DNA of 64,000 nt from Microplitis mediator (GCF_029852145.1 NC_079976.1:9522104-9586103), one strand, 5' to 3'; numbered from the stretch's first letter, positions 35,918 through 50,485 are shown. The notes: generated by a model not told the origin, from the sequence alone. Translations and numbers: made by a program.

Positions 35918-38065
35918 ATTCAAATAAGCCATCATTAACTATTAAGAAATGGCTTATTTGGCTCAAATAAATCTCATTTAATAAATCATCTATTAACTAT
36001 CATTAGCTCAAATAAATACGAAATGATTTCGATGTTAAAAAAATCAATTGTGAAGATGATAAAGAAGAAAAATATCGAAAAAAAAAAGTTAAAAAAAAAT
36101 CAATTTTCTTGAAAAGAAAAAAAAATTTAAAAAAAAAAAATTTTTTTTTTCAATTTTTTTCAATAATTACTGTTTTTGATTCATTTTAATTTTTGATTAA
36201 AGAAACGAAGCTTGTCGCTAAAAAAAACTTTTTGACATTGAAGAAATGATTGAAAACCAAAGAATCGCTAATTATGCGATTTTTGGCTAAATCGATAAAT
36301 TTAAAGCTTCGGGACACTAAGAAAGACAAATCGCAGCGCTTTGAAATTTTCAGGGTTTTGTCAGAACACTTTGAGATTGAAACAAAAAACAACGATATCC
36401 TTTGTTCATCTGTTATATCCAAAGTTATAGCAAGATTTCTGAATATCCTTATATATGCGAATTTTGACCTGTTTTTTAATAAACATTATCGCTTCAAAAA
36501 AAATTTTTCCATCAAAAGCCACTAATTTTGCCTTATAGAGAATGTTTGGCAGTTTTTAAAACCCTACTTCCATTCTCTGTACGACTAATACGTCCGGAGT
36601 TATTGATTATCAAAGCCAAAATGGACTTTTTTGCTTTGATCAATCATAACTCGGCGTCAAATCGTCGTAGAGACTTTTGTAGGCCGCCAAATTAAAAGGG
36701 ATAAAATTTTCTAAAAAAGTCATAAGGTCGGATTATCCAAAAAAATTTATTGAAGCCCATAGACTTGTTGGAAGACGAGAAAAAATTTTGAAAATTTTTT
36801 TTTCGTCGGTTTTCTTATGATTACTCCAGAACCGTGAATGATAAAAAAATTTGAGGTCCAGATCTGAAAACTAGAACTTGAGGCTACAATTTTCTTTTTT
36901 ATTTTTTTTTCAGCGACCATTTTTCATCGAGTTACAGCATGTTGAAAATCACCAAAAATTTCGAATTTTTTTTCTATCCCTTAATTTTTGTGACCAGGGT
37001 ACTTCTATCAGTGTGTATTTTATATTTTCGTAAAAAAAGTCGAGTTTGTCTTTTGAAAAATGGCTCTAAATTTCGACTTGGTAAACCAAGTCTACATCAA
37101 GTTTTATTCTTGACCCGGGTAACCTGAAAATTGCTTAAAAAATAAAATTTACAAGACAACCTTCAATTTAAATTACACAAATAATTAACAGCATTAACGT
37201 CAACATTATCTATATGGCCGTAGGCAAGATAATTAATTGAAATCAAGTAATCATTAAAAAAATTATTCCTGGTATTAACAAAAAACAAATAAAAAAAAAC
37301 TATATTATCGATGCACTAATAAAATAATTCATTATATTAAGCGATAATAAATATCGAAAAAAATAATTAAGATATTTTTAGTAATTAATTGACGTCAGAC
37401 ACACGTCATTTTAAAGTTAAAAACAACACGTGTTAATAATTATTAATAATTAGTTAGATAAAAATTAATTATTAAATGATATTCATATGACTTTTTTTTG
37501 TTGCTATTTATTTGTTTATAAAGTGAATCACTTGATACTTGGCTTGAGTAAAAAATAAATTCATAATTTTTATAAAATTCGAGGAGAAATTTAAGTCCTC
37601 ATTAACCGTTTAAATAAAAAAAATTTTTATTTTTATTCTTAAAAAATTTTAATAGAAAAAATAAAAATTGAAAAGAACTTAAATATTAAACCCATCAAAC
37701 TTTTTATTTTCAATAGGATCTAATCGTAAAATAATAGCAATATTATTCAGTCGTTAATTGAAAAAAATTTTTGCACGGGGCAAGATGGGCTTCCCGAAAA
37801 AATATTCCAAAAATTACGGAATTGAATTTTTTTGTACAGTAATGCAACTACTAAATAAAAAACTTAAAATTAAGTATTCGAACAGGTTAATAAATTTAAG
37901 AAAAAAATAACAGTGAAATTTTTTATTTATTATCAATCAGTAATCAATATTATAAAATCATATAAATATTGATAAATTCAAATTTTATTTAAATTATTAA
38001 ATAAAATGTTAAGAATAAATCATCTTACACATATATTTAAAAATTTAAATATTATTTATCTAACA
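35918..38065. other. Gene D downstream region, no gene seen
   Basis: AT-rich sequence with long A and T runs. 37000-37125 is the mirrored end of the CCCGGGTCAAAAATAAAACTT family. 36186-36525 holds two overlapping short ORFs with no recognised domain. Confidence 0.4.
37984..37989 (-). terminator. Gene D candidate poly(A) signal
   Basis: AATAAA on the minus strand about 77 nt after the stop. The region is very AT-rich, so other AATAAA sites nearby could serve. Confidence 0.35.
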
Positions 38066-41000
38066 TTATTGAGATTGATGACTATATCTATCTCTCTGAA
38101 AACTAGGTTTGTATGAATTAATTTTGTCTTGCGAAATTTCCATCCGCAAGTATTTCGAATGATCCATCCCGATAAGTCTAGGAGCTAAAAATCCTCCGAA
38201 ACCTCTAGCTCCGCGATGGAATATCCCAACACCAGTTAACGCCGTATGACCCGATATACCAGCAGGACGAGCATCAATGAAGGGAATAACTACTTGACCA
38301 GAAGTTTTTTTGAAATCAGCCATTTGGAATTTAATAAGTTGATTAGTTTTTGACATTACATCATTTCCCAATTTTTTCAAGGGGTCATCGCAGTTTGATA
38401 GATCTACTTCCGATCTAAAATTAAAATAACAATAATAATAATAATAATAATAATATTAATAATAATAATATTTGAAGGTAAATAAATAATTAAGAAATTA
38501 ACGAACCTCGGTTGATTATAATTGTTGTCACGAGTGGCCATCCGATTAGCATTTGTCCATTCATTAGATTCTTCGTTTGGAGATAACTCACCGGAAAAAT
38601 AGTCGAATTTTGTTGAATAGAGCTCGATAGATATTGCCCCAGATAATATTATATAATTAAATCTAACACCAGTGACGACGTAATCTTTGTTAACTGTTAT
38701 GTCGTCTAACCAAACAGTTCTGTAATCGTTATTCAAAAAGGCGTAGTCAGTATTAAGAACCAGAGGAACTTCGTCATCTTTTGTCAACTTGACAAATGAT
38801 CCCTCGGGAGTATTTTTTCTGTATTCTAAGTCATCTAGTTTAACCCATTGTAGGGTGCTACGGTTCACTCTACCTTCTGGTAAAAGTTTACCCTCTTGTA
38901 TTTGTACGTGCAACATGTTATCTTTTTTTTGGAAACGAACGTTTGTAACGACCCTGGAAAATATCATTTTAAGTATTTTAATTTTTTGAAATAAAAGTAC
39001 GGGACTAAATTCAAATATTATTAACAATTGTTGATTATTTATTTAATGATAATAATCTGTACCATTGAATAAACGACATCAATAACAATATTAATTAATT
39101 CATTTTTTAAGTATTAATATAAATTATTTATCATTTAATGTAGACTCTAAAATGATATTAAATTTTAATAATTCTTGATGAATTTCATTACTGATTTTTA
39201 ATTTAAATTTATTATTTAAAAATTTTTTCAGTTTAAAATAATGATGATAGTAATAGAAATTCTTACATATTGTTTTTAACATCAGAAAACTGTGGTATAA
39301 AACTAACAGCCCGTGTTGCAACAGATTCAGCACCTTCTTCAGAACATTCACAGATACAACTAGAGCAGGGCATCTTAGTAAACGTGTTGATGTAACTACC
39401 ATCGCATCCTTGAATCATCTCACTATTGACACCATTTTTAATCCATTTATAACGACTTTCTTTGTCGATGCGCTACAAATGAATAATTTATTTTTGAAAA
39501 TAATAGTTATTGGTTTAAATTAAGTATGACTAATGATAAAATGATAAACTTACCGCTTCACACAAGTGATTGTTATTGCTTGTTCGACAATTATGCAGTC
39601 TTCCATGACATGGGAATCGTGGACAGTAAGAAGGAGTTATAGTGAACTTACTGTGACCTTCACTGTGATACTTTTCATGATCAAAGTAGATACACTCAAG
39701 TTGACGTTTAGTATCAATACTTTCACATGAATCTGAACAACTTTTATCCAACTGAGCGACGTTCATATAATAACTTCCAAACAAAAGCGTCATTTCGAAA
39801 CTGTTATGATCTTTAATAGATTATATATTTAAATAATTATTAATCTGATAGAAAACCTGTACTTTAATAATTAATAAAATAACAAAGTTGATTGAATAAA
39901 TATATGGGATCTAACACTTGGAGAAGTTAGTGGGCCGTAACTTTGAAATAAACCGCCGATTTTTAAATTTCTTTTACTAACTCTCTCAGTTCGGACGAGA
40001 CTTTACTTATTATTTTATTTATTGATATGCCGTTTGGTGTAAAGTAGACCGCTTTTATTCAAAGGATAAATATATATATTTTTAAAGATTTAAGATATTT
40101 ATAAATAAAAACATTACTGGCGTCTGTTTTGGTCCGTGATGAGGATTATTGTCGATGTAAACACGAGGAAATCGATTTTTATTATAAAGAAATAAAATAA
40201 CTTGGTCATAACTTTGCTTGTAATTATTTTTTTTTGCCAGTCTATTGACTTATCGTTTAACGTAAATCCTATTGCCCTTTATTAAACTTTTTTTTTCATC
40301 TCACTTTCATCCCACTTTCTCTCTTTTCCCAATCGGTGTTTGTTTGTTTTTTCGATACTGACAGCCCTCATTTTTTTTTTTTTTATATCATAATCGCGAG
40401 CAAGTAAATGAAATTTATTTAAAATAAAATAATAAAACTGTAGCCGTGGATGGTGAAATTAAGTTTTACTTTGGCTACCGTTGAGTTATCGTCACTTATT
40501 TTGTATTGAGATTTTTTGTTATAAAACTTTATGTTTAATTAATTCATGTATGTTGTTAAAACAATATAATTGTTTAAGATTTGAACTTACCTTTAATGTG
40601 TCTAGTCGGATCACAACGCATTATTTCAGACGGTGTCATTGCCAGGGCCTTTTTCATAGACTCTAAATACGTGCGTGATCTGTCCATGAAAAGTTGAACA
40701 TTGACATCAGTTTCGTTTTTATGGTATGCTAATAATAAAGATATCAAAATTATTTAATTTGTTATTTATTTTCTGATAAATTGAATAATTCAATCAGTAA
40801 ATTACACTTCTGTTCGATTTCACTTTGCCTGTACGCAATAGTCATTATGAGGAATGCACGTAGTTCCGTAATCATAACCATATTGTATATTGATTTTAAC
40901 TGATCTTGATGTGTGGACGTCAAGTCACATCGTTGTTGAAACGTAAGACTCTGAAAAATTTAATTAACTGCTATTGATGATGTCATAAATTTATTCAAAA

Positions 41001-44000
41001 GAAAGAAATAATTTAGTTGAGGGACCGACCCTACAAATGATTTGTATATATTAACAAATCATCTATATTATTAAGAGAACAAGAAAAATTTTGTTCCAGT
41101 CATATCTCTATGGTAAACCCAGGTCAAAAAATTTGATCTGATTTTAGTCTAACTAAACTGTATTTGAACTAGTTGATCCGTTTTCAAATTCTTATGAAAA
41201 TTCTAATCTGTTTTTGATCTAAAGACAATCAAAAACTGACTAAAAAAAAAAAATAATAGGCAGAAAGAGTCTAATTTTGGTGTGAATAGAAACAAAAGAA
41301 GGCCAAATATTTTGATAAAAAAGTCTGACTTTAATCTACAGGCGACCAAAACTAAACTAAACAAGGAATAGTGCGGACGAAACTCGATTCAATTTCCCAT
41401 GTTAATTAAATACAAATGAAAAGTAAAATCGAATAGAAATAACTTAAAATGTTTATTTTATTTAAAACAGATCCCATTTTTCGTCCCGAGAAATTAGTTA
41501 ATGTTATTTAATTCGGTATCGTTGTGCCTTTTTATAGTTTCAACTCTTTATTATTTTAAAGTATCGAGATAAATAAATTCATCTATATAATTACCAATAC
41601 ACGCTAAAAATTTTTCATTAAAAATTATTACACGGAAAGAAAATTATGGCAGCGGTTCCCATAATTTTGTGAAATTTTTTCCTATACCATAATAGGAATT
41701 ACGACCATAAATTATGGGAGCGGTTCCTATAATTATAGGAATGTTTCCCATATTTATAGGAATAGTTCCAATAATTATGGGAATGATACCCATAACACTA
41801 TAGGAATGGTTCCTATAATTTATAGGAATACTTTCTATAATATTATGGGAATCATTCCTATAATTTATAGGAATGGTTCCTATAATTTATTGGAACCATT
41901 CCCATAAATTATAGGAACCATTCCCATAATATTATGGGAATGGTTCCTATAATAGTATGGGAACTATTCCTATAATATTATGGGAATGATTCCCATAATG
42001 CAATTGGAATGGTTCCTATACCATTATGGGAATCATTCCCATAATATTATGGGAATAGTTCCCATAATGGTATGGGAACTATTCTCATACTATTATGGGG
42101 ATGGTTCCCATAATATATGGGAACCATCCCTATAGTAGTAGAGGTACTATTCCCATACCATTATGGGAACCATTCCCATAATGCATAGGAAAACTTCCCA
42201 TAATTTTCTTTCCGTGTACGGGCGTGTATCGAAAGCATTTAAAATACGCGGGAAAAAGACGATCATATGTAGGGGAGGGTGGGGCAGAGCGGCCCCCCTG
42301 AAATTTAAAAAAAAAAAAAATTTTTTTTTTTTTTTCGACTAATTACTATAAATCCGATATGTTCGCGTATTTTTACCCCTACGCATGACATTTGGGGCAA
42401 AATGAACAAGCCCAAAATTTTGAAAAAGCGATTTTTTCATATTTTTATCGTCAAATTAAAAAAAAATTATTACAATTCCACATTTCTAGCCCTACGTATA
42501 ACACCTGGGGCAAAATGGACCAGCCGAAATTTCCGAAAAAATGATTTTTTCATGTTTTTCGGCCATTTCTCTATGTAAGATGCACATTTGGTCACTAAAA
42601 ATTTATAAAAAAAAAATTTTTTTTTTAGTTGATAAATTTTTGAAATAAAGTAAAACTATAGAATTGTTTTTTTTTTTTATTAAATAACAATTAGTAATTA
42701 AGGTAATCGAGAGTGAACGATTTATTACACCTTAAAAAATTTTTTTCGAGTAATATAAAACCAAAAACAGTTGTCAAGAGAAATAAATACATTCTTAATG
42801 ATGAAAACAATTTAAAAAAAAAAAAAAAAACGAAAAAAAATATTTTTTTATCATTTTTTGGAGGGGGGCCGCTCTGCCCCACAAAAAAAATTTTTTTTTT
42901 TCAGAATTTCGGCAAAATGTCCATAAATTTATTCGAAATAGGACAAAAGTAAAGTGATCTTACGGTTGAAAGCCACAAAAAGTAATAATTGGCTTAGGGG
43001 GGCCGCTCTGCCCCACCCTCCCCTATTCTCTTTAAATAAATTAATATTTTATAAACTAATATTTTTTTCTTCAGTTACCATGACAATATTGTTCAAGATG
43101 ATGAAAAAAAAATTCTGGTAAAGTTTGAGCTCTTAATATTTATACTAAGAGGTGCTGCTTCGTGATTTTTGATTTCTCATTTAAATAACATGGGAAAAAA
43201 AAATTTTAAGTTTGGAATTTTATATCTCCGTAATGACGTATTGTACAAATAAGTCCAGGATATATTTTCGTAGGAAATTAAACGCTCTATAAAAAAAGTG
43301 TCTTATCATTTTTTTGATAAATCCATCTGCTCAAAAGTTATTGGAGCTTGAAGTCAAAAATTGATAGTAACTTTCGAGATCTTTCTATTTTTCCGGCGAA
43401 ACTATCAGACTTAGTGGTAATTGTTTAGAATTGCGGCTCCACCTGTTTTTATCAAGCACAAATCCATAATTAGGCAAATTGCCAAGAGACCTGTTTCATT
43501 CTCTGGCATTTGTCAGGGGATTGAAGATATAATTGCTTATTTAGGTGTTATTTAAACATTAGTAAGTTGTAAGTATATACCAAAGGTATAAATTATGCTT
43601 GATTTAGCGATTTTGTTTGATATTTTTTAGTTCCGTGCTATATACAATGCACCATTTGACATATTTTCCATTTCATTTTATGTATTGACTCTTAAGTCAA
43701 CCACCAAATCTTAAGGTATATGCCTATTTGCCATAATTTCTGTAGTTTCGTCTTAAGTACGTTAACGGACTCGTCAGTGAGGCTATGTTAACGCACTCTT
43801 GCCTTAGACTACATCTCCTACTAGTACGCGCCAGCGTAAAACAGTGTTGTGGGCTTCAGCCAGACACTATACTAGCCAGGGAAGGCGGATACCGTCCAAA
43901 CTACTTGCAACAAAATGTTAGGTAAGCTGTTGTTACACCATTAGAGTAAAGTAGAGAAAATTCCTTCCGCCGTGTAGCATAACACGTGGAGAAAGTTTAA

Positions 44001-46560
44001 TTATAGATCTTTAAGGTGTAAGCACTTGGAACTTTGGAAAATGTGTGGAGTCGCAATTGTCAACGAATACCCAAAATGTCATAGGACCCTTTTTGTAGAC
44101 AATTTTATTTCTTATAAATTATCACTGATAAAATTTTTTGAGATTCCGCATTATTTTCTAGCTATTTTCATTTTAATATCAAGATCTTAAAATCGATCCG
44201 AATACTATTTTTTTTAAGATGTTATATATATATTATATAATATATATATTGAGCTGTTATCTATATTATGAAGAAAAAATAAGAAAAATTTAGTCCATGG
44301 CATGTTTCTATGAAAATAAAAATAAAACAAATTTAATTTGGTATCAATGAAAAGGTCTCGACTTGAATTTGTGCCTCTTTATAGTTTCATATGTTTTTAT
44401 GCAATAATCAATTCAATGTCATAAGTTTTATAAATAATTATGAATATACATCAATTTTGCGCTAAAAAAAACTTAGGTGATACTATAAAATTATTGATAT
44501 CAACATTTATTAATATTTTGATATTGGAAACTTCATTTTTTTGTATCAATAACAGACAACATCTTGTTAGTAAACTCTCAAAATTTGTATCTTTCATCGT
44601 AGTTGAGATATTTTAGAAAATAAAGATATTAGACGACTAATACAAAACATCTGACCGTGTTGATTTTTTAAAATAATTTTATGATTATACAATTAGCGAA
44701 ATCAATAAGTTTGCGAATTAATGAGAAAATGTGTCTTACTAAACTTCAATGATAAAAATAAACACAATAACTGAGAGTAAAATAGTAAAGTTCTAATAAA
44801 AAATTAAATTCAAATCATATTTAATAAATTATTATAAATTTGGTAGTAAAATTGGGAGAGAAAATTATGGTAACCGTTCTTAGTGCGTTTATGAGATATC
44901 AACCCATAATGTTATGGTAATAATTACTCGGAACTATGGGATAAGCGCCTATACTTTCTGGGAAAAATATCTGTCTAGTAAATTATGACAGCAAATATTA
45001 GGGGAGGCCCCCTTAAGCCGGTTTTTTCTTTTTGTGGCTTTTAACCATCAAATTCGTGTATGATCCGTCTATTTCGGAAGAATCAGTCGAAATTTTGCAA
45101 AAAATCGAAAAATAAAATTTTTTTTTCTGGGGCACGAAGGCCCCCTCCCCAAAAAATTAAAAAAATTTTTTTTTTTATTTCCCGTCAAGTTATGACCTCT
45201 ACAATGTTTTTATCATATTTTAGGTGAATATGTGATATGTGGGGTAAAATGGACCACTCGAAAAAAAGAATTGTAACAAAAAAATGATTTTTTTTTTCAT
45301 TTTCCGTCAAGTTATGACCTTTATAATGTTTTTATTATATTTTAGGCCAATATGTGATACTTAGGGGAAAATGGACCACTTAAAAAAAAAGTTGTAACGA
45401 AAAAATTAACTTGACGAAAAATAAAAATAAAAATAATTTTTTCGTTACAACGTTTTTTTCGAGTGGTCCATTTCGCCCCACATATCATATATTCACCTAA
45501 AATATAATAAAAACATTATAAAGGTCATAACTTGACGGAAAATGAAAAAAAAAATGATTTTTTCGAGTGGCCCATTTTGTCTCACATATCATATATTAGC
45601 CTAACATTTGATAAAAACATTGTAGAGGTCATTATTTGACGGAAAATAAAAAAAAATTTTTTTACCTAATGTTTGAGGGGAGCCTTCGTGCCCCAGGCTC
45701 CCCTATATAAACTAAACTTTATCGTTATCTTAAAAGAGCAGGATTGAATTATTATTTGTAACCAGGATCGTACCCAATATGTCAAAGAAAACAGTCGCGA
45801 AGAAAAATATTTAAAAATAACTTACATTTTTATCTTTAACAAAATAAGTGAGAATGCTGTCGGCCACAATTAATGATCTACGAGGTGTAAAAAGATTGCA
45901 CATTTTATCAAGAATATCCAGAGGATTGTCTTGTGCCAATGAGGTTATAGTTTTTCTTAAACTTCGAAGTGATTCAGGATTAAGTTCCTCAATTTTATTA
46001 AAATGATTTATAAGCCTCAAATATAATTCATCTATTCTATTAGTATATTTGACCAAGTCATCCATTGCCCGGTTTAATTTAAATTTATTATCAATTTTTT
46101 TAGCGGCTTTTCTCAATCGATTTTCCAGCTCATCGTGAACAGTAAAAGCTAATATATCAACTTGTCTTATGACAGTGTCGACGTTAACAATCAACTTAGC
46201 TATTTCTTGATCCTGTTTAGATGCTTCTGTGCCAAGTGACTTGACATTTTTTACAAGATTTTCTAGGCTAAGCGATGTTTCGGTCATATCGAAATCATCG
46301 GAAGAGATATCGTCGTATATTTCCTGTTCTTCTTCGAAATCCCCCTTAAGAGTATCGTAGTATTTTTTATAATCGCTTAAATGATCAGGTGCCATTTTTT
46401 GAGTTATAAACATATTTGCAACGTCACAAACTATACCAACGACATCACTTATTATTGAACCGACATCGAGTATACTCGCGAAACTTATACCTTGTACTTC
46501 ATGCTGATTATTTATTATTAGTAATGATAATAATAAAAGTGATAACTTATTAATTTTCAT
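38066..46560 (-). CDS. Gene D: secreted tandem-array paralogue with DUF4803-like C-terminal region, 758 aa
   Basis: Coding exons on the minus strand: 46560-45826, 40950-40806, 40728-40591, 39810-39554, 39472-39267, 38953-38507 and 38414-38066. They sum to 759 codons with TAA at 38068-38066. The signal peptide is about residues 1-24 and begins MKINKLSLLLL, unlike the MGKLPFL of A-C. Residues 25-245 are acidic and probably helical. The Cys-rich middle has 12 cysteines, including CSDSC, CHGRLHNC and CSSCICECSEEG. The C-terminal part has VVTNVRFQKKDN, VTGVRFN, PFIDARPA and HRGARGFGGF. The 3' splice site of the 5' UTR intron is CTACAG, about 32 nt before the ATG. The first coding intron is 4.9 kb and full of transposons. 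Function unknown. Confidence 0.85.
41631..42216. mobile_element. CACGG-ended MITE, complete
   Basis: Complete copy with TA on both sides. Its left 180 bp match the 35599 copy. In the first coding intron of gene D. Confidence 0.8.
42272..43024. mobile_element. GGGGAGGGTGGGGCAGAG element, copy in gene D intron
   Basis: Ends AGGGGAGGGTGGGGCAGAGC and GCTCTGCCCCACCCTCCCCT, each next to GGCCCCCCT. Inside, phrases like TTTGGGGCAAAATGRAC recur near 42390 and 42505. Long A/T homopolymers. No protein found. Confidence 0.7.
43421..44854. other. Gene D intron stretch, nothing recognised
   Basis: Within the first coding intron of gene D. 43740-43990 is a little less AT-rich (CACTCTTGCCTTAGACTACA region) but gives no recognisable reading frame. 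Confidence 0.35.
45001..45704. mobile_element. GGGGAGGCCCCCTTAAGCC element (related family)
   Basis: Left GGGGAGGCCCCCTTAAGC, right ...CGTGCCCCAGGCTCCCC. The interior has four imperfect repeats of a GTTATGACCT...TTTTAGG...GTGGGGTAAAATGGACCACT unit, two in each orientation. A further distant relative is at 52700-53225. Gene D intron. Confidence 0.6.
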
Positions 46561-46685
46561 TTTTTTAGTTTTTCAGGTTTAGTTCAACCTGTAGCAAAAA
46601 ATAATATTTAAATTATTATTATTAGTAATAAAAATAATAATAATAACAATAATAATGATTGATTATAATTATTAAATAGACGTAC

Positions 46686-46922
46686 CTGAGAATGAGAATA
46701 AGAATGATAATACGTGGCGGAAACGTATTAACAGTGATTGGACACGACGACCAATGCGAGTTTATATATTTTAATAATTATAGAGTCTACTCAACGCACT
46801 TAAATTACTCGTTAATTACTTAAAAAATGATAAGCCATCGGTCAATATAAAAACTAATAATAATAATGACAGTAATAGTTATTTGAGAACAAAGACGACA
46901 ACGTAGCAAACAAGTGCGTCAT
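46686..46922 (-). promoter_or_regulatory. Gene D promoter and noncoding exon 1
   Basis: This is a copy of the shared promoter block: TATA box at 46768-46761, likely start near 46735, and UTR exon ending at 46686 before donor GTACGT. The UTR intron is short, about 95 nt. GATA and Fox-like sites are conserved. Confidence 0.75.
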
Positions 46923-47320
46923 ACATATCACTTACTGAAATATACAAATTCTTCTAATCATTTATTTTTTAATTCTCAAATATATATACGACTATACATG
47001 TTTGGATGGACAGAAATCTATAAATAGAATCAAAAAACTATGAAACACGAGAAAAATATGTTGGAAATTTTAGCGATAGGTTAAAGCTCAGCTTGTTTGT
47101 TTTTTTAAATATATATTTTAAAGCATCTAATAATTTAATTCATAAGCTTTATGTGCCAGGAAAAGATATTTTATTTGAAAACAAGCCGGTTCGATCAATG
47201 TCAATAAGAAATAAGTATATAAATTTTATATTCCCGCCCGGAAACTTAAAGGCCCTTCATATTTACTCTTTAAACCGAATTAGTAAAAATTAGTGAATAT
47301 TCACTAATTCAGAATCATAC

Positions 47321-48223
47321 ACTGAGAAAAAAATTTTCTTCTGACAAGTAAATTTTAGTTATGACAACAAAATGATTTGATTGCCCATTGCCAATCATAT
47401 ATTTAGTTGTTTTAACTAAATATTTCATAATCCGCCAACAAAACAAATTATTAGAAACTATAAAATTTTAGTAATGATAATTATGCGTTAAGTAGTAAGC
47501 ATAACATAAAATTGATTACCTGTAGAGCTTATAAAGACAAATAAATTATTGAGACAAATAATTTATTTCCTTGACGCGTATTTTTTTTTTATACTATGAC
47601 AAAAACGTTCAGGGAATCATTAATACTGAACATTAATTCCATAGTGTAATACAGAATACCCCTGTTTTACTATCAAAAACGAGTTATCGTCACTCTGCTG
47701 ATTTACAGCAGGTAACCCGTCCCATAAATGCTTCAAGTTGAGAATATAATAATTCTGAAATAAGTTTTTTACCAGGAACACTACAACTGGTGGGCGCGAT
47801 CTAGTGGCAAGCACCGCACTACTCCCGCTGCTGCTGCCTAGCACCATAACTTTTTAAATCAATAATCATTAGGTTTAAATATATTTATTAACCCCGACCA
47901 AATATATATATTTATTCTAAATGAATATATTTTTTTGTGTCTAAATAATATTTATTAAAGTTAATATAATAATATTTTGCTTCAATATTTAGATTTGTTA
48001 GCACTATAAAATAGTTTAGTTGTCCATTAAATAAATATTTTCTTAACTTTACCAATAAATGATTTTATTATCTTAGAAAGAGAAATATTAATGTCAACCA
48101 AATAGAGTCTATCAAATCATTTGTTAAAAATGACAAAATAGATTATGTTGACGTTATAAAATTTAGTTTAACAGAATTTAACAAAAACAATTTAATTGTT
48201 CGAAGAGAAATGTTTTCTCAGTG
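47321..48223. mobile_element. CACTGAG MITE nested in a CTCTAAAAATG MITE
   Basis: Ends CACTGAGAAAAAAATTTTCT and GAAATGTTTTCTCAGTG with TA on both sides. On either side lie the two halves of an ATTAGTGAATATTCACTA element (47289 and 48273). The 75-codon ORF at 47620-47847 is not recognised. Confidence 0.65.
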
Positions 48224-48331
48224 TACTCCTGCCACTTACCTCCAAAGAGTGGTACGATTATAACTTTGAATTAGTGAATATTCACTATTTGCTGGTGACT
48301 TTAGTTACTTCACTTTTAGAAAGTAAATGAT

Positions 48332-49136
48332 AGGGGAGGGTGGGGCAGAGAAGCCCCCCTAAGCCAATTATTACTTTTTGTGCCTTTCAACCATCAGATC
48401 ACTTTACTTTTGTCCTATTTCGAACAAATTTATGGACATTTTGCCGAAATTCTGAAAAAAAAATTTTTTTTTTGTGGGGCAGAGAGGCCCCTACCCAGAA
48501 AATGATAAAAAAAATTTTTTATCTTTTTTTTTTTTTTTTTAAACTGTTTTCATCATTAAGAATGTATTTCTTTCTCTTGCCAACTGTTTTTGGTTTTATA
48601 TTACTCAAAAAAAATTTTTTTAAGTATAATAAATCGTTCAACCTCGATTAGCTTAATTACTAATTGTTATTTGATAAAAAAAAAATAATTCTATATTTCT
48701 TATTTATCATTACTTTGAACCCAAAAAACGTGTTTTTGAATTTTTTAGATTATAAATAGTTTTACTTTATTTCATAAAGTTATCAACTAAAAAAAAATTT
48801 TTATTTTTGAACATTTTTCGTGACCAAATTTGCCTCAGACATAGAGAAACGGCCGAAAAATATGAAAAAATAATTTTTTCAGAAGTTTTGGCTGGTCCAT
48901 TTCACCCCAGGTGTTGTGTGTAGGGCTAGAAATGTGGAAATATCACAATTTTTTTTTAATTTGACGATAAATATATGAAAAAATCACTTTTTCAAAATTT
49001 TCGGTTTGTCCATTTTGCCCCAGATGTCATGCCTAGGGCTAAAAATGCGCAAACATCGGATTTCTAGTAATTAGTCAAAAAAAAAATTTTTTTTTATTAA
49101 AATTCCAGAGGGGCCGCTCTGCCCCACCCTCTCCTA
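48332..49136. mobile_element. GGGGAGGGTGGGGCAGAG element, second copy
   Basis: Same ends and interior as 42272-43024 but inverted relative to it (CCATTTTGCCCCAGATGTCATG near 49011). ORFs here are translated repeat. Upstream of the gene D promoter. Confidence 0.7.
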
Positions 49137-50156
49137 TCTATTTATTCGAACGGTACTTCATCATTCTTCGCTTAGCTTCTTCAACTACGAAATTCGCCTA
49201 TTAGAATAATATTATAATTACACTCAGAAAATTAAGTAATTGTATTTAATATGGTAAATTTATAATTCCAATCATCTAGAATGATTGGAACGTTTTTTAA
49301 TGCAATAATACTTAGTGTTATAATTTATTGAAATATAGAATTAATAATTATTGGATGATAACTTTTGCATTTAATTTTGTAACACTTACTATCAGGGTGG
49401 TGCCAGTTACCATCAGGATGATAACAGTTACTATCAAGGATGGTAATTAATATTATATATTGATTGCAATGAAAAAATTGATCGAAAATTCAATAATTTT
49501 CAAGTACTGCTGCAAAATTGTAAATTTTCAAATACAAATATGATGATAAACATACTTAAGTTTTATTTATAAAATTTTTACAAGTAAATGACATTTTTTT
49601 TAAAGTTAAAATACAAGTATTAAAATTATTTATATTATAAACTCTTCATTGGCGTACTAGCCCTATTTTAATTTTACTTTTAAATTGTAAACAAATATTT
49701 TCTATTTAAATCCATAATTTAGTAATGTACATTTTATTGTTTAAAATGTTGAAATAAGTTACTGTACAGTCGTCTAGATCAGCGTAAAATAAAAATTTCC
49801 AAGCGAGAGAGCTTCCGTCAATATCTTCAAATGATTGAGTATGCACATCAAAATAAGAATCATTCAAGTACTGAGTAATACATAAAATTTGGTCATTATT
49901 AACATTTAGTATTTTTTTAACCTTGTAATTATTATAATTTCTGATGGTAACTGTTACCATCTGGATTATAAAGACAACTATTTAAAATAATAATAATAAT
50001 TAACTGTAGTTAATATACAGGATTGTAACAATTATTATAAATATGGTTAATATTACAATCTAAATAGTTTATACAATCATCTAGATAATATTCACTACTA
50101 TCGGATTGATATTAGAAATTTGACCATAACTAAATAGTAGTTTCTACACAGAAAAA
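49137..50156. other. No gene seen
   Basis: AT-rich region with scattered GGTAACTGTTACCATC-type palindromes, probably an old relative of the CACGG MITEs. The ORF at 49706-49960 (84 codons, minus) is not recognised and sits among repeats. Confidence 0.35.
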
Positions 50157-50421
50157 ATGAACTATATAAATTGAGAATGACAAAGTGATCAATAAATACC
50201 ATCATTCTAAATAGTATTTTTTTAACTTCCCGCTAAGAAAATTGCAAATATTCAAAAAAGGGAAGTTATTGGTTTCGGTCCGATTTTCGAAAATCGAGTT
50301 TTCATCAGATGTCGACGTTTTGAGGTCCTAGGAAACTATTCTGACTATTCCCGGGTGGACGTCCGTCCGTCCGTCCGTCCGTCCGTCCGTCCGTCCGTCC
50401 GTCCGTCCGTCCGTCCGTCCG

Positions 50422-50485
<64 letters not shown>

